A stretch of DNA of 64,000 bases, from the NCBI RefSeq assembly GCF_026212465.1, contig NC_080047.1:43000059-43064058 (forward strand), read 5' to 3'. The notes beneath the pieces were generated by a model. It was not told the DNA's origin and searched no databases. It saw nothing but the letters and a program-made list of their open reading frames with translations. The DNA is from Amaranthus tricolor (Eukaryota > Streptophyta > Magnoliopsida > Caryophyllales > Amaranthaceae). A program made the position numbers and the translations under genes. Shown here one piece after another: positions 49,835-61,577 of the stretch. Position 1 is the first letter of the stretch. The number at the start of each line of letters is the position of its first letter.

Positions 49835-52441
49835 TTATGATTGTAGGAGTTGTGGGTGTAAATTTATGATTGTAGGAAGTAGTCGTAAACCAGGAGAAAG
49901 ACCTTGGACGGTAAGGGTGTGTCCTGGTGTAAAGGGAAAACATAACCACCCGTTCTTGGTGTACAGAGATGGTCATGTAAGGGCGAGGATTAATGTAGAT
50001 ATTCGGGAGCACATACGACAGCTTAGTGCAACCGGAATGCAACCGGCCTTTATTATGAATTCTATTAGAGATAATTTTCCTAGTTTTTATGCTAGTATGA
50101 ATCAGATATATAATATTAGGCAATCAATAAGGAGAGATGAAATGGAGGGCAGGACTCCCCTTCAACACTGTCTTCATATGGCCACAGAACATAATTATGT
50201 GGTCTGGACAGAGTTGGATAATGACGGGCACTTGAGCAGACTTTTAATTGCAAATCCTACTTCAATCCAAATGATACGTACGTGGCCGTATGTTGTGCTG
50301 ATAGATACAACGTACAAAACGAACAAATCAAAGTGGCCACTATGTGAAGTCATCGGAATGACGCCAACAAATCACAACTTCTTGGTTGCGTTTTGTTTGA
50401 TGCGAGATGAGGCGGCTGTGTCGTACTCGTGGGTGCTGCAGGGATTGAGAGATATTTTCGGCAGTGCTCAGACTCCTAGCGTCATTGTAACCGATCGTGA
50501 CGAAGGTTTATCTGCAGCTATTCGTGACGTCTTCCCAGGTAAAAACGCTTTGTGAGTTCATTATTGTGGTTATATCTATTGATAATGTCTTAATTACGTT
50601 CACTGTTTTGTTTAATGTAGATGTACGTCATTTGTTATGCACCTGGCATATTGGCAACGATGTTGAGAACATGGTGGACAAGTTGTGCGGCGGCAAGAAA
50701 AATCAACAAGGGCAGTTATTTAGGAAAAGTAGATGGAACCCCTTGGTTAAAAGTGCTACAATCCGGGAATATGAAAAGAGATGGGAAGGGATCGTCAGTA
50801 CGTGGTCGGTTAGGAACCGAAGGGTCGTTCGGTATTTGACTGGAACATGGATTCCACTTAGAGAGAAATTTGTGTGTGCGTGGACGAATGATTGTTTACA
50901 CTTGGGTAACCATACTACCAGCAGAGTGGAAAGCCAACACTCGTCTTTTAAGTATTACCTTGGTAGCGGTAATAGCTCATTCGATACCCTTTTCAAAAGG
51001 GCGCACGCACAGATTACAAATCAACAAGCTAAAATCCGACAATCGCTACAGGAATCCATGACTTCTGTACCAAGAACGCTACGACAGTATTTCTTTAGAC
51101 CTCTATATCGCCACGTGTCTCTCTATGCCTTGGAGCAGATCCAGAATGAGTTTAACCGCATGTTAGAACTGGGTGATTTTGCATTGAACAAATGCGGTTG
51201 TGTACTTCTAAAAACCCATGGATTGCCGTGTGCATGTTATTTACAAATAAAAATTGGATCACATGGTGCTTTGTACTTGGATGACATTCATGAATTCTGG
51301 AGTACTTTGAGGTACACAGAGGTAGGAGACGAACCCAATGAAGAAGTACGAAACGCGAACGCCAATGACAAAGAGTACTTTCAATCTCTGGTCGATGAAG
51401 TCCTTAAATCTGATCCCGCTTTTGTTCGCCGAATGGCTGAGGTACTTGAATATGAATTACACCCAGATGGTGCGGATATACCTGAGCCTTACGCTAGTCC
51501 ACCGAGAAAGGGAAGACCAAGCACTAGTAAAACCATGAGAAGGAGAAAAAGTTCATTTGAATATAGCCGATCATCTTCTCGTGGTCGAGGGTCTAGATCT
51601 TCTTCCCGCGGGAGATCAAGTGGCAGATCTAGTGGCCGAGAGACGCAATCTTCAGTAGGAATTAAGTTCAGTTTCAACTTATCCGGTAATTGAATTAATT
51701 TTTAGTTTTTTTCATTAATTATTTGTTATTGTGGTTATATTAACTTAATTTACATTTATTGTAGATGATCCAGGAGGTCGTGATTTCTCACAGTTTCCAT
51801 GGCTTGATTACATCCCATTCATGCTTCCTCCTTATTTGTTCGACTGGATTGATGTGTTAGGTGATGGTAACTGTGGATTTAGAGCAATTGCCGTCACAGA
51901 GCTGGGAGGCGAGGAAGCATGGCCTATTTTAAGACGTGCTATGAGTATGGAAATGCAAATGAACAGAGCGCAATACCTAACTTTGTATCTATCTCATGAG
52001 TCACTAGACGAGTCAATATTCAGAGTAGGTTCACACACCGATGGACCTGCTCCTTTCATGCACTGGTTCGATGCACCGATGGCTTTCTACTCTGCAGCAA
52101 CGTTTCTTAACATTGCCATTGCTTTTTATGGTTCTGCTAACGGTGATTCATTAAACAACTGTTTGATTCTTCCTTTAAGAAAATCACAGGCCGCGAGAAG
52201 TGTAAATAAACTAATACATATACTTTGGGTTAATCGAAATCATTTTGTTCAACTTTTTATGAACGACGATTCATCCCCTCTGCCGCCGATCCACCCACGT
52301 TGGAAACAAGCAGCTGACAATTTCGCGAAAGATCTTGACACAAATTTCACTACGAGGATTATGCTGTGGAATAATCTACGCGGGGCACCCCCACCAACAA
52401 ATAACACCGCTGACGATGCTGTAAATTTAGATACTCCATAG
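49788..52441 (+). CDS. MULE transposase fused to an OTU cysteine-protease domain
   Basis: Exons 49788-50538, 50621-51685 and 51765-52441 (GT-AG, phase 1) give 830 aa with no stop. The order is a Cys/His DNA-binding-like N-terminus ending KGKHNHPF (to residue 56), then the MULE transposase core with Asp173 (LIDTTYKTN), Asp236 (VIVTDRDEG) and Glu354 (RVESQHSSFK) as the likely DDE triad. A SWIM-type zinc motif follows (CGC at 442-444, CAC at 454-456), then an Arg/Ser-rich linker (542-595). The OTU domain has DGNC (Asp639, Cys642) and a likely catalytic His765 in NRNHFVQL. OTU enzymes remove ubiquitin; what it does for a transposon is unknown. The first 14 or so residues are coded by the terminal repeat, so the original N-terminus may be lost. 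Residue choices are by motif, not alignment. Confidence 0.85.
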
Positions 52442-52494
52442 AATTTATACACGACATTCATTAAAAGTTGTATATAATCCATAATTATACTACA

Positions 52495-52722
52495 GTTTTT
52501 TTTTTTTAAAATTTTAATAGTACTAAACTTGAAATCGCTGTATTTTTTTATTTTTGAAGCAGCTTGTTTTTTAACATTCAAACAGTTATTTATTAGCAGA
52601 TGAACTAACTATATAAACTTGTTAATATTTGATTATTCTTCCGATGTGGGACTGTTTTCTGGAACACATCAAAATAAATGAAACCAAAAATTAGCTCACG
52701 AATAGAGCACCGATGTAGGACT
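52495..52722 (+). repeat. Inner inverted repeat, left arm, around the BAHD fragment
   Basis: About 228 bp that match 53500-53735 in reverse, including GCTTGTTTTTTAAC, AGCAGATGAACTAACTATAT and AAAATTAGCTCACGAATAGA-like blocks. It begins just after the transposase stop codon. Confidence 0.88.
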
Positions 52723-52833
52723 AAGTTATTGAAGAGGACAACTCGGTGAAGCATTTTTCAATAATCTGTCTGATTGTCCATTGTTGACACAGTTGGTGGT
52801 TTGTTATGCATTAACCATTGTTGACACAGCATC

Positions 52834-53458
52834 TTCACAACCTGGCATGAAAGTCTCATCTTTGTCGACTGCAACAAAGGCCCTGGTGCGCGTTTCATCC
52901 ATGCTGCACTACCCATGACAGTATCCGACATACTTTCACCCCTCGATGTTCCTGTCGTAGTCCAATCATTGTTTGATCACGACAGAGCTGTGAACCATGA
53001 CAGTCACACCAGCCCTTTGTTGACAGTTCAAGTAACAGAACTCCTAGATGGAGTTTTCATCGGATGCTCAATGAACCATTCCATAGGAGAAGGAACCTCG
53101 TACTGGGAGTTCTGGAACATGTGGTCCGAAATCCATAGAGCAAAACACGAGGAATTAGTCCCTTTGTCGCGTATGCCAAATCATAATCGATGATTCCCTA
53201 ACGAACACCCACCACCAATTCTTCTCCCGTTCACTTCCCCAGATGAATTTGTTAGCCGGTTTGAAGCCCCAACACTCTGAGAAAGGTTATTTCATTTCAC
53301 TTCCGAGTCTATAGCAAGACTTAAAGCACAAGCAAACGAAGAAAGCAGATTAGCACTCTGTTGGCGAGCCATAATTCGTGCACTCTGCAAACCACCGAAT
53401 CAGGTCACAAAATGCAGATTAGCAGTCAATAATAGGAAGATTAATCGTGAGCTAACTT
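52834..53458 (+). pseudogene. BAHD acyltransferase fragment (captured, broken)
   Basis: In one frame it reads through FVDCNKGPGARFIHAALPM, TPLLTVQV-like and CSMNHSIGEGTSYWEFWN, which is the HXXXD site region of plant BAHD (HXXXD) acyltransferases. Here the Asp is replaced by Glu. After stops at 53191-53193 and 53278-53280 the similarity goes on (PPPILLPFTSPDEF, FTSESIARLKAQAN, QVTKCRLAVNNR). Only the N-terminal half is present, without the C-terminal DFGWG motif, and a short internal gap follows the KAQANEES block. It resembles the uncharacterised At3g50280-type BAHD clade; that is from memory. The donor gene is not in the window. Confidence 0.8.
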
Positions 53459-53499
53459 ATGGATGAGATGCTAACTGCTTTCAAAGATGAGCCGACATC

Positions 53500-53735
53500 A
53501 GTCCCACATCGGTGCTCTATTCGTGAGCTAATTTTTGGTTTCATTTATTTTAATTTGTTCCAGAAAACAATCTCACATCGAAAGATTAATCAAACAATAA
53601 CAAGTTTATATAGTTAGTTCATCTGCTATTAAACAATTGTTTGAAGGTTAAAAAACAAGCTATTCCAAAAACAAAATAATACAGCGACTTCAAGCAGTAC
53701 TATTAAAATTTTTTTAAAAAAAAAAATTTTTTTTT
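53500..53735 (-). repeat. Inner inverted repeat, right arm, around the BAHD fragment
   Basis: Reverse match of 52495-52722. It joins directly onto the right terminal repeat of the MULE, so arm and terminal repeat could be one longer end of a separate BAHD-carrying element. Confidence 0.88.
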
Positions 53736-53740
53736 TTTTT

Positions 53741-53928
53741 AAGTTGCTGTTAATAACAGCGACTTAGGGCCTTTTAATTTTTTTTTTTTCTCCTCATTCG
53801 CTGTTACTAACAGCGACTTACCCGAGGCTAGGCTTGGATGTACGGAAGCTTATTTTGGGACATAAGTTTTCCCGAATCTTATATTCGGAATTAAATTATT
53901 TATTTATCTTATTTTTTTCAATCTTTCC
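53741..53928 (-). repeat. Right terminal inverted repeat of the MULE
   Basis: Reverse match of 49657-49834, with two palindromes: 53744-53763 (GCTGTTAATAACAGC core) and 53798-53816 (TCGCTGTTACTAACAGCGA). Confidence 0.88.
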
Positions 53929-54128
53929 AAGATCTACGTACTAAGGTCAGAAGATAAACGTGCAAATAATACTTCATGTAAAAAATGGTACATGAATACA
54001 TCTACCATTACATGTGTAATGGGCCCACAAGCTATACTCGTATACTTCTTATGTATGGGCCTGTGGGTTTCATACATATCAGGTCCTGTCACTACTTGGA
54101 ATTAGTTGATATACATATATGGAAATAG

Positions 54129-54310
54129 ACAAATTTTTATTAAGACCGTCTTATTGTAAGACGCCACAATATGAGCTGATTTAATTTTAATTTTTTTAAA
54201 AAAATAAAAAACAGTTTAAATGTAGTTTTAAATTTGTTTTTTAATATAAATGATTTAGACTGCTTGTCTGAGCCCGTCTCACGGTAAGATGGTTTTTATA
54301 TAAGATTTGC
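54129..54310. mobile_element. MULE-type MITE with 9-bp target duplication
   Basis: TGGAAATAG flanks a 182-bp insertion (54120-54128 and 54311-54319). The ends ACAAATTTTTATTAAGACCG and GCAAATCTTATATAAAAACC (reverse strand) are inverted repeats. Same style as the MITEs at 14105 and 32312. Confidence 0.82.
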
Positions 54311-54637
54311 TGGAAATAGTATGAATATATTTGCTCCATGAATTAATTTATATTTTTAATCTGAATAACTGCTTAATATTTTACAGTAAAAGTTTGAAAA
54401 ACAAAATTGAGCCACGTTTATTAAAAAAATTTAATTTTCAAACTATAACAAAATTTATTTTGAACCTATTAAATCAAACCTAATTGTTTCAAAATTCAGT
54501 AAATAAATTAGATGTTGATCTAGTAGCTAAAACTTAAAAGTTTTTCTTTCTACTTTGTGATAGCAGAGATTAGATTCCAATAATAAAAGCTCGATTTTCA
54601 TCACCTACAAAAAAATTAATTTTCCCCCTCGCTCCTC

Positions 54638-55150
54638 CGAAAATGTGAAACAAATAAGCAAATTTAACAAAAAAAAATTAAAAAAATGAGATTAGGGTAA
54701 ACTTAATTCCAAAAATAAGCGTCTCTATGTCCGAGCTTGAGGCTAGGTTAGTTCGCAGTTGCTAACAGCGAACAAAAAAATTTGTCAAAAAAAAAGTCAA
54801 AATTATTTGTTTACAGTTAATAACTGCGAACAAAAGAGAGATAATGTTATAACATTAGAAGGGACAAAAAAATTAAAAACATGTTTGTTCGTAGTTACTA
54901 GCTGCGAACAAACATAATTTACATTTTTTTGTCTATTCTAACGGTATGACATTGTCTCCTTTTTGTTCGCAGTTAATAACTGCGAACAGACAATTTTGAT
55001 TTTTTACCAAATTTTTGTTTCAATGTTAGTTACTGCAAACTAACCTTAGGCTATGACGTAAAAACGATTAGTTTTAGAATTAAATTTACCAGAAAATTTT
55101 TTTTTATTATTATTTTTTTTAAACTTCGCTTATTTGTTTCACATGTTCCG
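54638..55150. mobile_element. Fully palindromic non-autonomous MULE relative with repeated 23-bp palindromes
   Basis: The two halves of this 513-bp element are inverted copies along nearly the whole length, centred near 54900. Four internal 23-bp units (54751-54773, 54809-54831, 54887-54909, 54965-54987) are each near-palindromic with the core CGCAGTTAATAACTGCG, and a fifth, decayed one lies near 55025-55045. The outer sequence AAACTTAATTCCAAAAATAA followed by GCGTCTCTATGTCCGAGC aligns with AAACTTATGTCACAAAATAA plus GCTTCCGTACATCCAAGC in the left MULE terminus near 49716-49755. No ORF is present, so it would depend on a transposase supplied elsewhere. Confidence 0.82.
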
Positions 55151-56361
55151 CCCTCCCCTCCATCCTCTTACCTTTGGAGAATTTTCCTTATCTGATATAA
55201 AAGAAAATCATCCTGATCGATTGTTTTTACACTCCCTTTGAACCAACGAACTTATTATAAGTACAAATTTAAATGGGTGTTTTTTAAGAGTTATGTGAAA
55301 ATGTCCTTGACCGGAAGTTGAAAGAAATATATTAATAAGATAAAAAAATAAATTAAATATACGATAAAAACAAAAATTAACAGAGAAAATGAACCATAAT
55401 AAAATAATTTTGTAGCAAATTATATGCAAGTGAAAAAGGATATAAGTATAGTGATCTGACACGTCTAAAATTAAATTTATTAAGCAAAATCAAATATGAC
55501 TTAACCTGAACCTAAATAACTCGTATATGAAATTAAAAATCAATTAATCAAATATTTAAATATATACTCAACTGAATATCGGAATGTACACCTTTAATAT
55601 AGTATTCCCTTCGTTCTCTAATGTTTTTTCCATTTGGAATATTCCACCTTGAGGAGAGAAATTTAATTAATGTTTTTGATAAATATTTAGAAGATAAAAT
55701 ATATCTATGTGAGATCTTGTTAGATTTGTTTTAATGTATTTTTTTTATTGTGTATTTTTTGTAAATTTTTTATTATGTATATTTAGAGATATTGAAATTT
55801 AAAATTTATATTGAAAACTGTGCAAAAAACAAATAAGAAGAACAAAAAGAAAGGGAGGGAGTTTAATATTTCTATATACAAAGTCTTGAAGTATGAGTCA
55901 ACCAAAACCCACAACTTAAAACACATGCATTCGTCATAGGTTATTTGAATCAAGACATAATATAAATACTCCTAGCAGACAACAAACAATGAAAAGAAAT
56001 CTTAGAAATAACAGATGACCAATAATCCTACATTAATACTACCTTCCTCGATACTACTTTTGCTCATATTTCTATTTAAATCGTCCATTTTACTTTACGA
56101 TATTTCTATTTTAAATAATATTTTTATTATTTACTTTAATTTTTATTCGTACATTTTTTTAAAAATTTTTATCTATATTTATCATATCTATATAATTTAA
56201 CATTTTTGCTACTTTTTTTATTTTTATGTCATCTTTTATTGTACATATTATTAATGTGATGGGACAGATAGAGTACCATACTAGATCTCCCACATTTCCA
56301 CCAATAATTATTTATTCCAATTCCATCTAGACTTACAATAGATCTCCCATTTCCTTTCATA
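55151..56361. other. Intergenic DNA with one MITE
   Basis: No gene seen. The open frames at 55208-55462 and 56015-56200 are low-complexity. The MITE at 55601-55861 is listed separately. Confidence 0.55.
55601..55861. mobile_element. Stowaway-like MITE
   Basis: The left end AGTATTCCCTTCGTTCTCTA and the right end AGAAAGGGAGGGAGT are inverted in the CTCCCTCCGTTC style. Third member of the family at 12711 and 25506. Confidence 0.6.
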
Positions 56362-56369
56362 TATATAAA
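56362..56369 (+). promoter_or_regulatory. Likely TATA box of the first OSR-like gene
   Basis: TATATAAA 110 bases before the preferred ATG at 56472. Confidence 0.5.
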
Positions 56370-56471
56370 CCCGTCAAAAATATCTTCATAATTAAACACT
56401 GTGTTATTCTAATGATCATACATGATTATCATGCACAAAATCAAATCAAATTTCTGTGCAAGATCAAAATT

Positions 56472-56696
56472 ATGTCAAAATTTTGTGTAGGAAATGGGTT
56501 TGGATTGTTCATGGGGATGCTAGTAATTTCATTGTTCTTGCTTATTTTGCCGCAGATTTTACCATCTAATCTGCCGCCGCCACCGTCGCTCCTACTCTTT
56601 GTTCCGGTGGTTATAATGGTGGTGTTGTTGCATTTGGCCTTTTGTTCATCTCCACAAGCTCCGGTTACTGTTGATGCTGCTTCACTTGAGTTTTAA
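56472..56696 (+). CDS. ARGOS/OSR-type small membrane protein, copy 1
   Basis: The 74-aa product is mostly two hydrophobic segments (about residues 10-28 and 36-55) around a proline turn (LPSNLPPPPS). The LPPPPSLLLFVPVVIMVVLL stretch matches the conserved OSR domain of ARGOS, ARGOS-LIKE and ORGAN SIZE RELATED proteins. These are plant ER or plasma-membrane proteins that promote organ growth and dampen ethylene response in Arabidopsis. A single exon. An in-frame ATG at 56412 would add 20 polar residues, but these look like leader sequence and leave a 5' UTR of only about 20 bases. Copy 2 lies 5 kb downstream on the same strand. Function is inferred from the family motif only. Confidence 0.8.
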   Translation: MSKFCVGNGFGLFMGMLVISLFLLILPQILPSNLPPPPSLLLFVPVVIMVVLLHLAFCSSPQAPVTVDAASLEF

Positions 56697-58430
56697 GTCG
56701 GAAATTTAGGCTCAAGTCTGTCTAAATTATAGCAGAAGGATCTAGATTTTGGGACTGCACGCCTTCGTCGTGGGACTGATCATCTGATTAAAAATCCAAT
56801 TAACAGTAAATTGTGTAACATATAACGATACAGAAAAATAATGGTACTCTATCAAATTCGTTCAGCATACCTGCAGAGATAAGTGTACCAATACTATACA
56901 ATAATAGCTATTATCACTTTTTTGCACCTTTAAAATTGCTATTTTCTATTTATAGTGTCATTTGGTGAGAAAAAAATGTGAAAGTACCAATTTGAGAGAG
57001 TATACAATTTATTTTATACTTATTTTTTATTTTTATTTTGTTTTAGTTGGTTTTATTTTGTCTTAGAAAGTTTAAATTTTTAAAATATTGTAATTATACC
57101 CTTGTAGATTATGTAAATGTAGATCCGTCAAATAGCTAGTAGCTAATGAACTAATTGGTTGATAAGATGTTTTGCATCCTTTTTATTTCTTGAGTAATAT
57201 ACTTTAAATTGAAAATTGGATTTTGAATCAATTGAAATAAGTATTATTTTTTCATAAATAGATATAGAGTTCCATTATCACTTGATCTTTCTTTTCTTTG
57301 ATCTCAACCCCTACCTAGTAATTTAAAATTTATAACTTATATTTAGATATTATAAATTAAATGTTCTACCTTTTTTTAGATTCTATGAAAATTACAGACA
57401 AAAAATAAATAAATAATATTTTTCAGTTTATTTAGCATATGAACCATATTCTCTTGGATAGATATTAAGTGTTTGATTGAGTTTTGAAATGTTTTAGGCC
57501 ATTGTGCTGTCTTATTTTTTAATAATGAAATTATGATATTGTAAAATTAATATATTGATTTAATCCGACTATATAGTAAATGAACCATAAAGGATTAATA
57601 TATATATTGGAAAAATATTTTTAATTTTTGTCAATGGAAACTTTGAGATTTTGTAAAGGAAAAAGGTTTGTATGCTTTTACGTTTGTGTTATTGTATTAG
57701 TGTGCCACAAACTAAGACCGATTTACGGAATATCAATGATACCATAAACCCAAAGAACTTTCCAAGCGTAACTAATACATTCACTCTTACATACCCATTA
57801 TTAAGAGTGAATTATTTACCACTCTAGACTTGGATTGAAAAATAGTAAACAATAAATCAATAATATATGCTTAAGATTGTTAATTAGGAAGAAAATGATA
57901 ACGAATGTTTGTAATTTTCTGAGCTAAAATGATCTTTTTATAAAAAAATTTCAATAGCTAAAAAATCATCAATACAATAACCTATAATCAACCCATTACA
58001 ATATAAGATTAAACCACCATAAAAGAGAAATTATATATCCCTATGTAACTCCTAACTCAAAGGGGCACTAAACTATAAGAATCAAAGGGATTAAAGCAAA
58101 ATTAAACACCCTAATTATAAAGTAATTAATTAAAATATTAGATAAATTAAAAGATCAAAACATCAACGGAGAAAGATCACATCTCACCACTTTGATCGCA
58201 CTTTTCGATGTCAGCCCCGGCCAAAGCCTGAGCAAACAGCACAATGATCGCACCTCGCGACCCTTTCACTGTCCCTTCTTCCTACGTCTCACATATTATG
58301 GTTTAAATCCAAATCTCTTTATTTAATACTTTTTCTTATTCACTTTATATGTCTCATTTGGTTTTTCAACACTATTCATCAATCACTCTTTTTATGTGCT
58401 TTGTTTTTAATCTATGAGTTAAAACATAGT
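56697..58430. other. Intergenic DNA after the first OSR-like gene
   Basis: 3' UTR of the OSR gene, then AT-rich DNA with nothing recognised. Confidence 0.5.
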
Positions 58431-59640
58431 TATATGGGAAAGAAGACTTTATGCAGTTATTTAGTATATTAGACAGTTATTCATGTAAATATAACTGATA
58501 CAATTAGTTTCCTAAATTAGAATAGTACACATGTATATAAAAGAAGAAGTTCTCCTTAATGAAAAATAAGAAACTGTAATCTTTCAAAAACATAATTCCA
58601 GTATTTTCAAATCTTCATGGTATCAAAGCCTTAGAGTTTAGATCCGGGAAGGTCTCATCATCTACTGTATCTTACCTGCAAATGACCGATTTTCCAGAAG
58701 AACAAACACAAAATACCCTAATATCCATGGAACAGTTGGAACAGATGTTTCAGATGTTTCAAAAACTCAACAAAACAAATAACCAAACAGAAAACCCAAC
58801 CTCTGTCAAAATTTCAGAGAAACTCACATATCACAATTACACAAAATGGTGCAAACTAATGCACGTAGCCATTGGAGGTCGAGGGCGGCTCAGCCACATC
58901 ACTGCCGCCCCTCCACCACCATCAGAACCCAATTACGCTCAATGGGAACAAAGAGATGCCATGGTCATATCATGGATAATTGAGAATATAGATGGAGAGA
59001 TTGTCAATCAGTCCTGGACTATACGACAGCACAAAGTCTATGGCTAGGAATCGAAAGCCTTTTGGGATGTGGAAAGGATGAACTTCAGATCGTTGATCTT
59101 AGTTCCAAGGCAGCGACAATGAAACAAGATACTGACACTATAGAAGTTTATTATGGTAAACTTAACATGCTGTAGAAAGAGATTGACCGGTGAATGTCAA
59201 ACCCAATGACATGCTCACAGGACATAACAGAGTTCAATAGATACATACAGAAACAGAGACTTTACCAATTCCTCACTGGGATTCATGATAGTCTTGACAA
59301 AGAAAGGAGAGAAATTCTCAACTGTGAACCCTTACCGACGGTGGAGACGGCCTATGCTACAATCAGACGGGAAATTGCACGCTGGAGGATTATGACCGGC
59401 GTCTCATCACTGGGAACAAATCCCTCAGAGATTGGATCAGGCTTGGCCACAAGAAACAAAACCTTCCAGAAAAGCCGAGAAGAAGATGACCGGAGAAAAC
59501 TCCGATGTACCCACTGTGGTGGTTCAAGGTATACAAAGGAAGGATGCTTCAAGATTGTGGGATACCCTGAGTGGTGGGACGATCTACAGAAATGGAGGAC
59601 TGCCACCGGCAAGCATTTTTCTATTCGAGTAAAAAAAGGA
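58431..59640 (+). mobile_element. Truncated Ty1-copia element: LTR end, primer site and gag
   Basis: A primer-site-like TGGTATCAAAGCC (58618-58630, one mismatch from the initiator-Met site) marks the end of an LTR whose left border I cannot fix. TATATAAAA near 58534 fits an LTR promoter. Gag follows, then all similarity stops near 59640 with no pol and no second LTR in the window. Confidence 0.7.
58682..59640 (+). pseudogene. Copia gag remnant
   Basis: The first open part (58682-59047) has a copia-type gag N-terminus (SEKLTYHNYTKWCKLMHVAI). A frameshift near 59025 moves the reading frame; the next part has stops at 59173-59175 (TAG) and 59191-59193 (TGA). It then runs from 59194 through NRYIQKQRLYQFLTGIHDSL and a zinc-knuckle-like CTHCGGSRYTKEGCFKIVGY block. 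Similarity is lost after the WWDD motif. This is a different copia lineage from the Sirevirus at the start of the window. Confidence 0.85.
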
Positions 59641-61577
59641 CTAGATACGTAACATTAGAGTCAACTAAGTGTTTAGCTCGATGTTTAATAGGGTTAGGCA
59701 ACAAGTCACAAGTCCTTGAGAGTAAAACAAGTCTTGAACTCAAACATTCTTGATCAATCAAACAAACAAAGTTTTTGACTTTGAAAATTTTGGCATAACA
59801 CCCCATGATACACAATTAACTAGTTAGGTGATTAAATTTGTTGAGATATAATATACCCATTAACTTTTCAAACCTATGCACGCATGCCTTGATTTTTATA
59901 AATGCTCTAAAGAAACTAAGACCTTAGTTTCCCATAGAAGCCATTCTAAGACCCCCACATTCACATACGTGAATCAATAACCAAAAGGTATCCACAGGAT
60001 TCATTAAGTGTTCCTTTTAATTATTTTTTTCGAATATAATTTATAAATAAAACTATAATGATGAATTAATTTAAGTTTCAAAATATTAACAATGTAGTTA
60101 ATTATTATTTTTTTTACTCTATTTTCTCATAATTTCCATAGTACTCCTATAAAACAAACAAATATGACAAAGAGGGTACAAAGTAGAATTTATTAGGTAC
60201 TAGTATAAGCTTTAATGGTAGCCACATAATGATAATGAAAGTAGTTGGGTTTGAAATGCATGCAAATGAGAAAAATGCAATGAATGTGGTACTAAAACAC
60301 CTTATTCTTCACGCATAGGCTTTTATACGTTCCTTATTATAAGCAAATGCAACGACTCATTTGTATTGTGCTATGGAAATTGACCTATCTCATTTCGTCA
60401 TCTTCTATTGATTATGACTATCCACGAGTGTTTTTCCCCATTTTATGTAGCATTTTATATCAATTAATCATTAACATTTTTGGTTTGATAGTTGAAGCTT
60501 AACTAATTAATTATTATTGAGGCTCCATCCACTCATTTGATTACGTATTTAATATATCATTTTATAATCGATTTTAAGAGTATGAATTCAAATCTTGTTA
60601 AGTTTGACTTTAACAAAATACTTTTGATTCATTTAGTAGTATTTAACTCTACTTTATAATTAGATTGTGGGTTCGAATTCTTTGCTTTACCAAAATCTGA
60701 GTTTGCCCTATTAAATCGGTGTAAGATGGTTCTTATCGATAAATGTGATACGTTAGAGGTTGACTTGTGACAATAGGAGTATAACTCATAGCAATGTATT
60801 TTGTGTCGGTGGTGGTTTTTGTCTTATTCTCCAAACTCATATTACTATTGTCTGAGTATATATTAGATGTGAGTTTTATTTATATATTGAGAGGTTTTAC
60901 TCACATAAATGGATGGGTTATATTCTTCGTAAGTAAATGGAATATATCATCTCATCAATGTCACTGATTAAAACTTGACTAAGAAAGATTTAGGAATTCA
61001 TTGATCTTATAAATCATAATTATAGTATTATTACAATCTATATATCTATCTATGTATATAAAAGCTAACAATATGTCATTGTATTAATTTTTAATGGCTC
61101 TCAACTAAATAAAGTTTAAGCAATTAAACAAAGAAAACTTATAGATAATTTTCTTAGTTATTGTTTATTGACTCAAAATATAATTAATTATTATTTTAAC
61201 TCTATATATTCCAATAATTGGGTTAATTAACCTTAAACACTAGAGACGTTCTTTTCAACCAGTTGTTTTGTGGTATTTTTAAGTCAATGAGCAATAGTTA
61301 GAGGTATACAAGATTAACTATTCCAATGCTTAAAGATATACATAATCTAATAATAATTAGAAATATTTTAAATTAATAAGTAATAAATAATCAACAATAT
61401 TATTTACAAATTTATTTTAATATAATTAACAAAAAGAGAAAGTATCTCTTAAAAGGAAAAACTTGATCCATAGAATAAGACAAAGATATCCTTCATATAA
61501 AAGATCAAAATTTGTATTTCTTTACCTTTAAAAACCCATTAATCATTGAAGTTGTAACCTTAACATTAACAACCCAA
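59641..61577. other. Intergenic DNA, no gene seen
   Basis: AT-rich. GGTTCGAATTC near 60670 looks like a tRNA B box, but no cloverleaf could be drawn around it. Confidence 0.5.

Larger units (their letters stand above)
49657..53928 (+). mobile_element. Mutator-like element (MULE) encoding a transposase-OTU fusion and carrying a BAHD gene fragment
   Basis: The terminal inverted repeats are about 180 bp: 49657-49834 and 53741-53928 (for example GGAAAGATTGAAAAAAATAA at the left end, its complement at the right). Each arm contains the palindrome TCGCTGTTAGTAACAGCGA or a close variant. Between them lie a three-exon transposase gene (49788-52441) and, at the 3' side, a 1.2-kb block with a BAHD acyltransferase fragment between its own inverted repeats. 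I could not find a clear 9-bp target duplication, so the exact outer ends may differ by some bases. The transposase reads through without stops, so the copy may be autonomous. Confidence 0.85.

Noticed and set aside
60660..60690. GGTTCGAATTC, looks like a tRNA B box
   Set aside because: No matching acceptor or anticodon stems could be drawn and no A box at the right distance.
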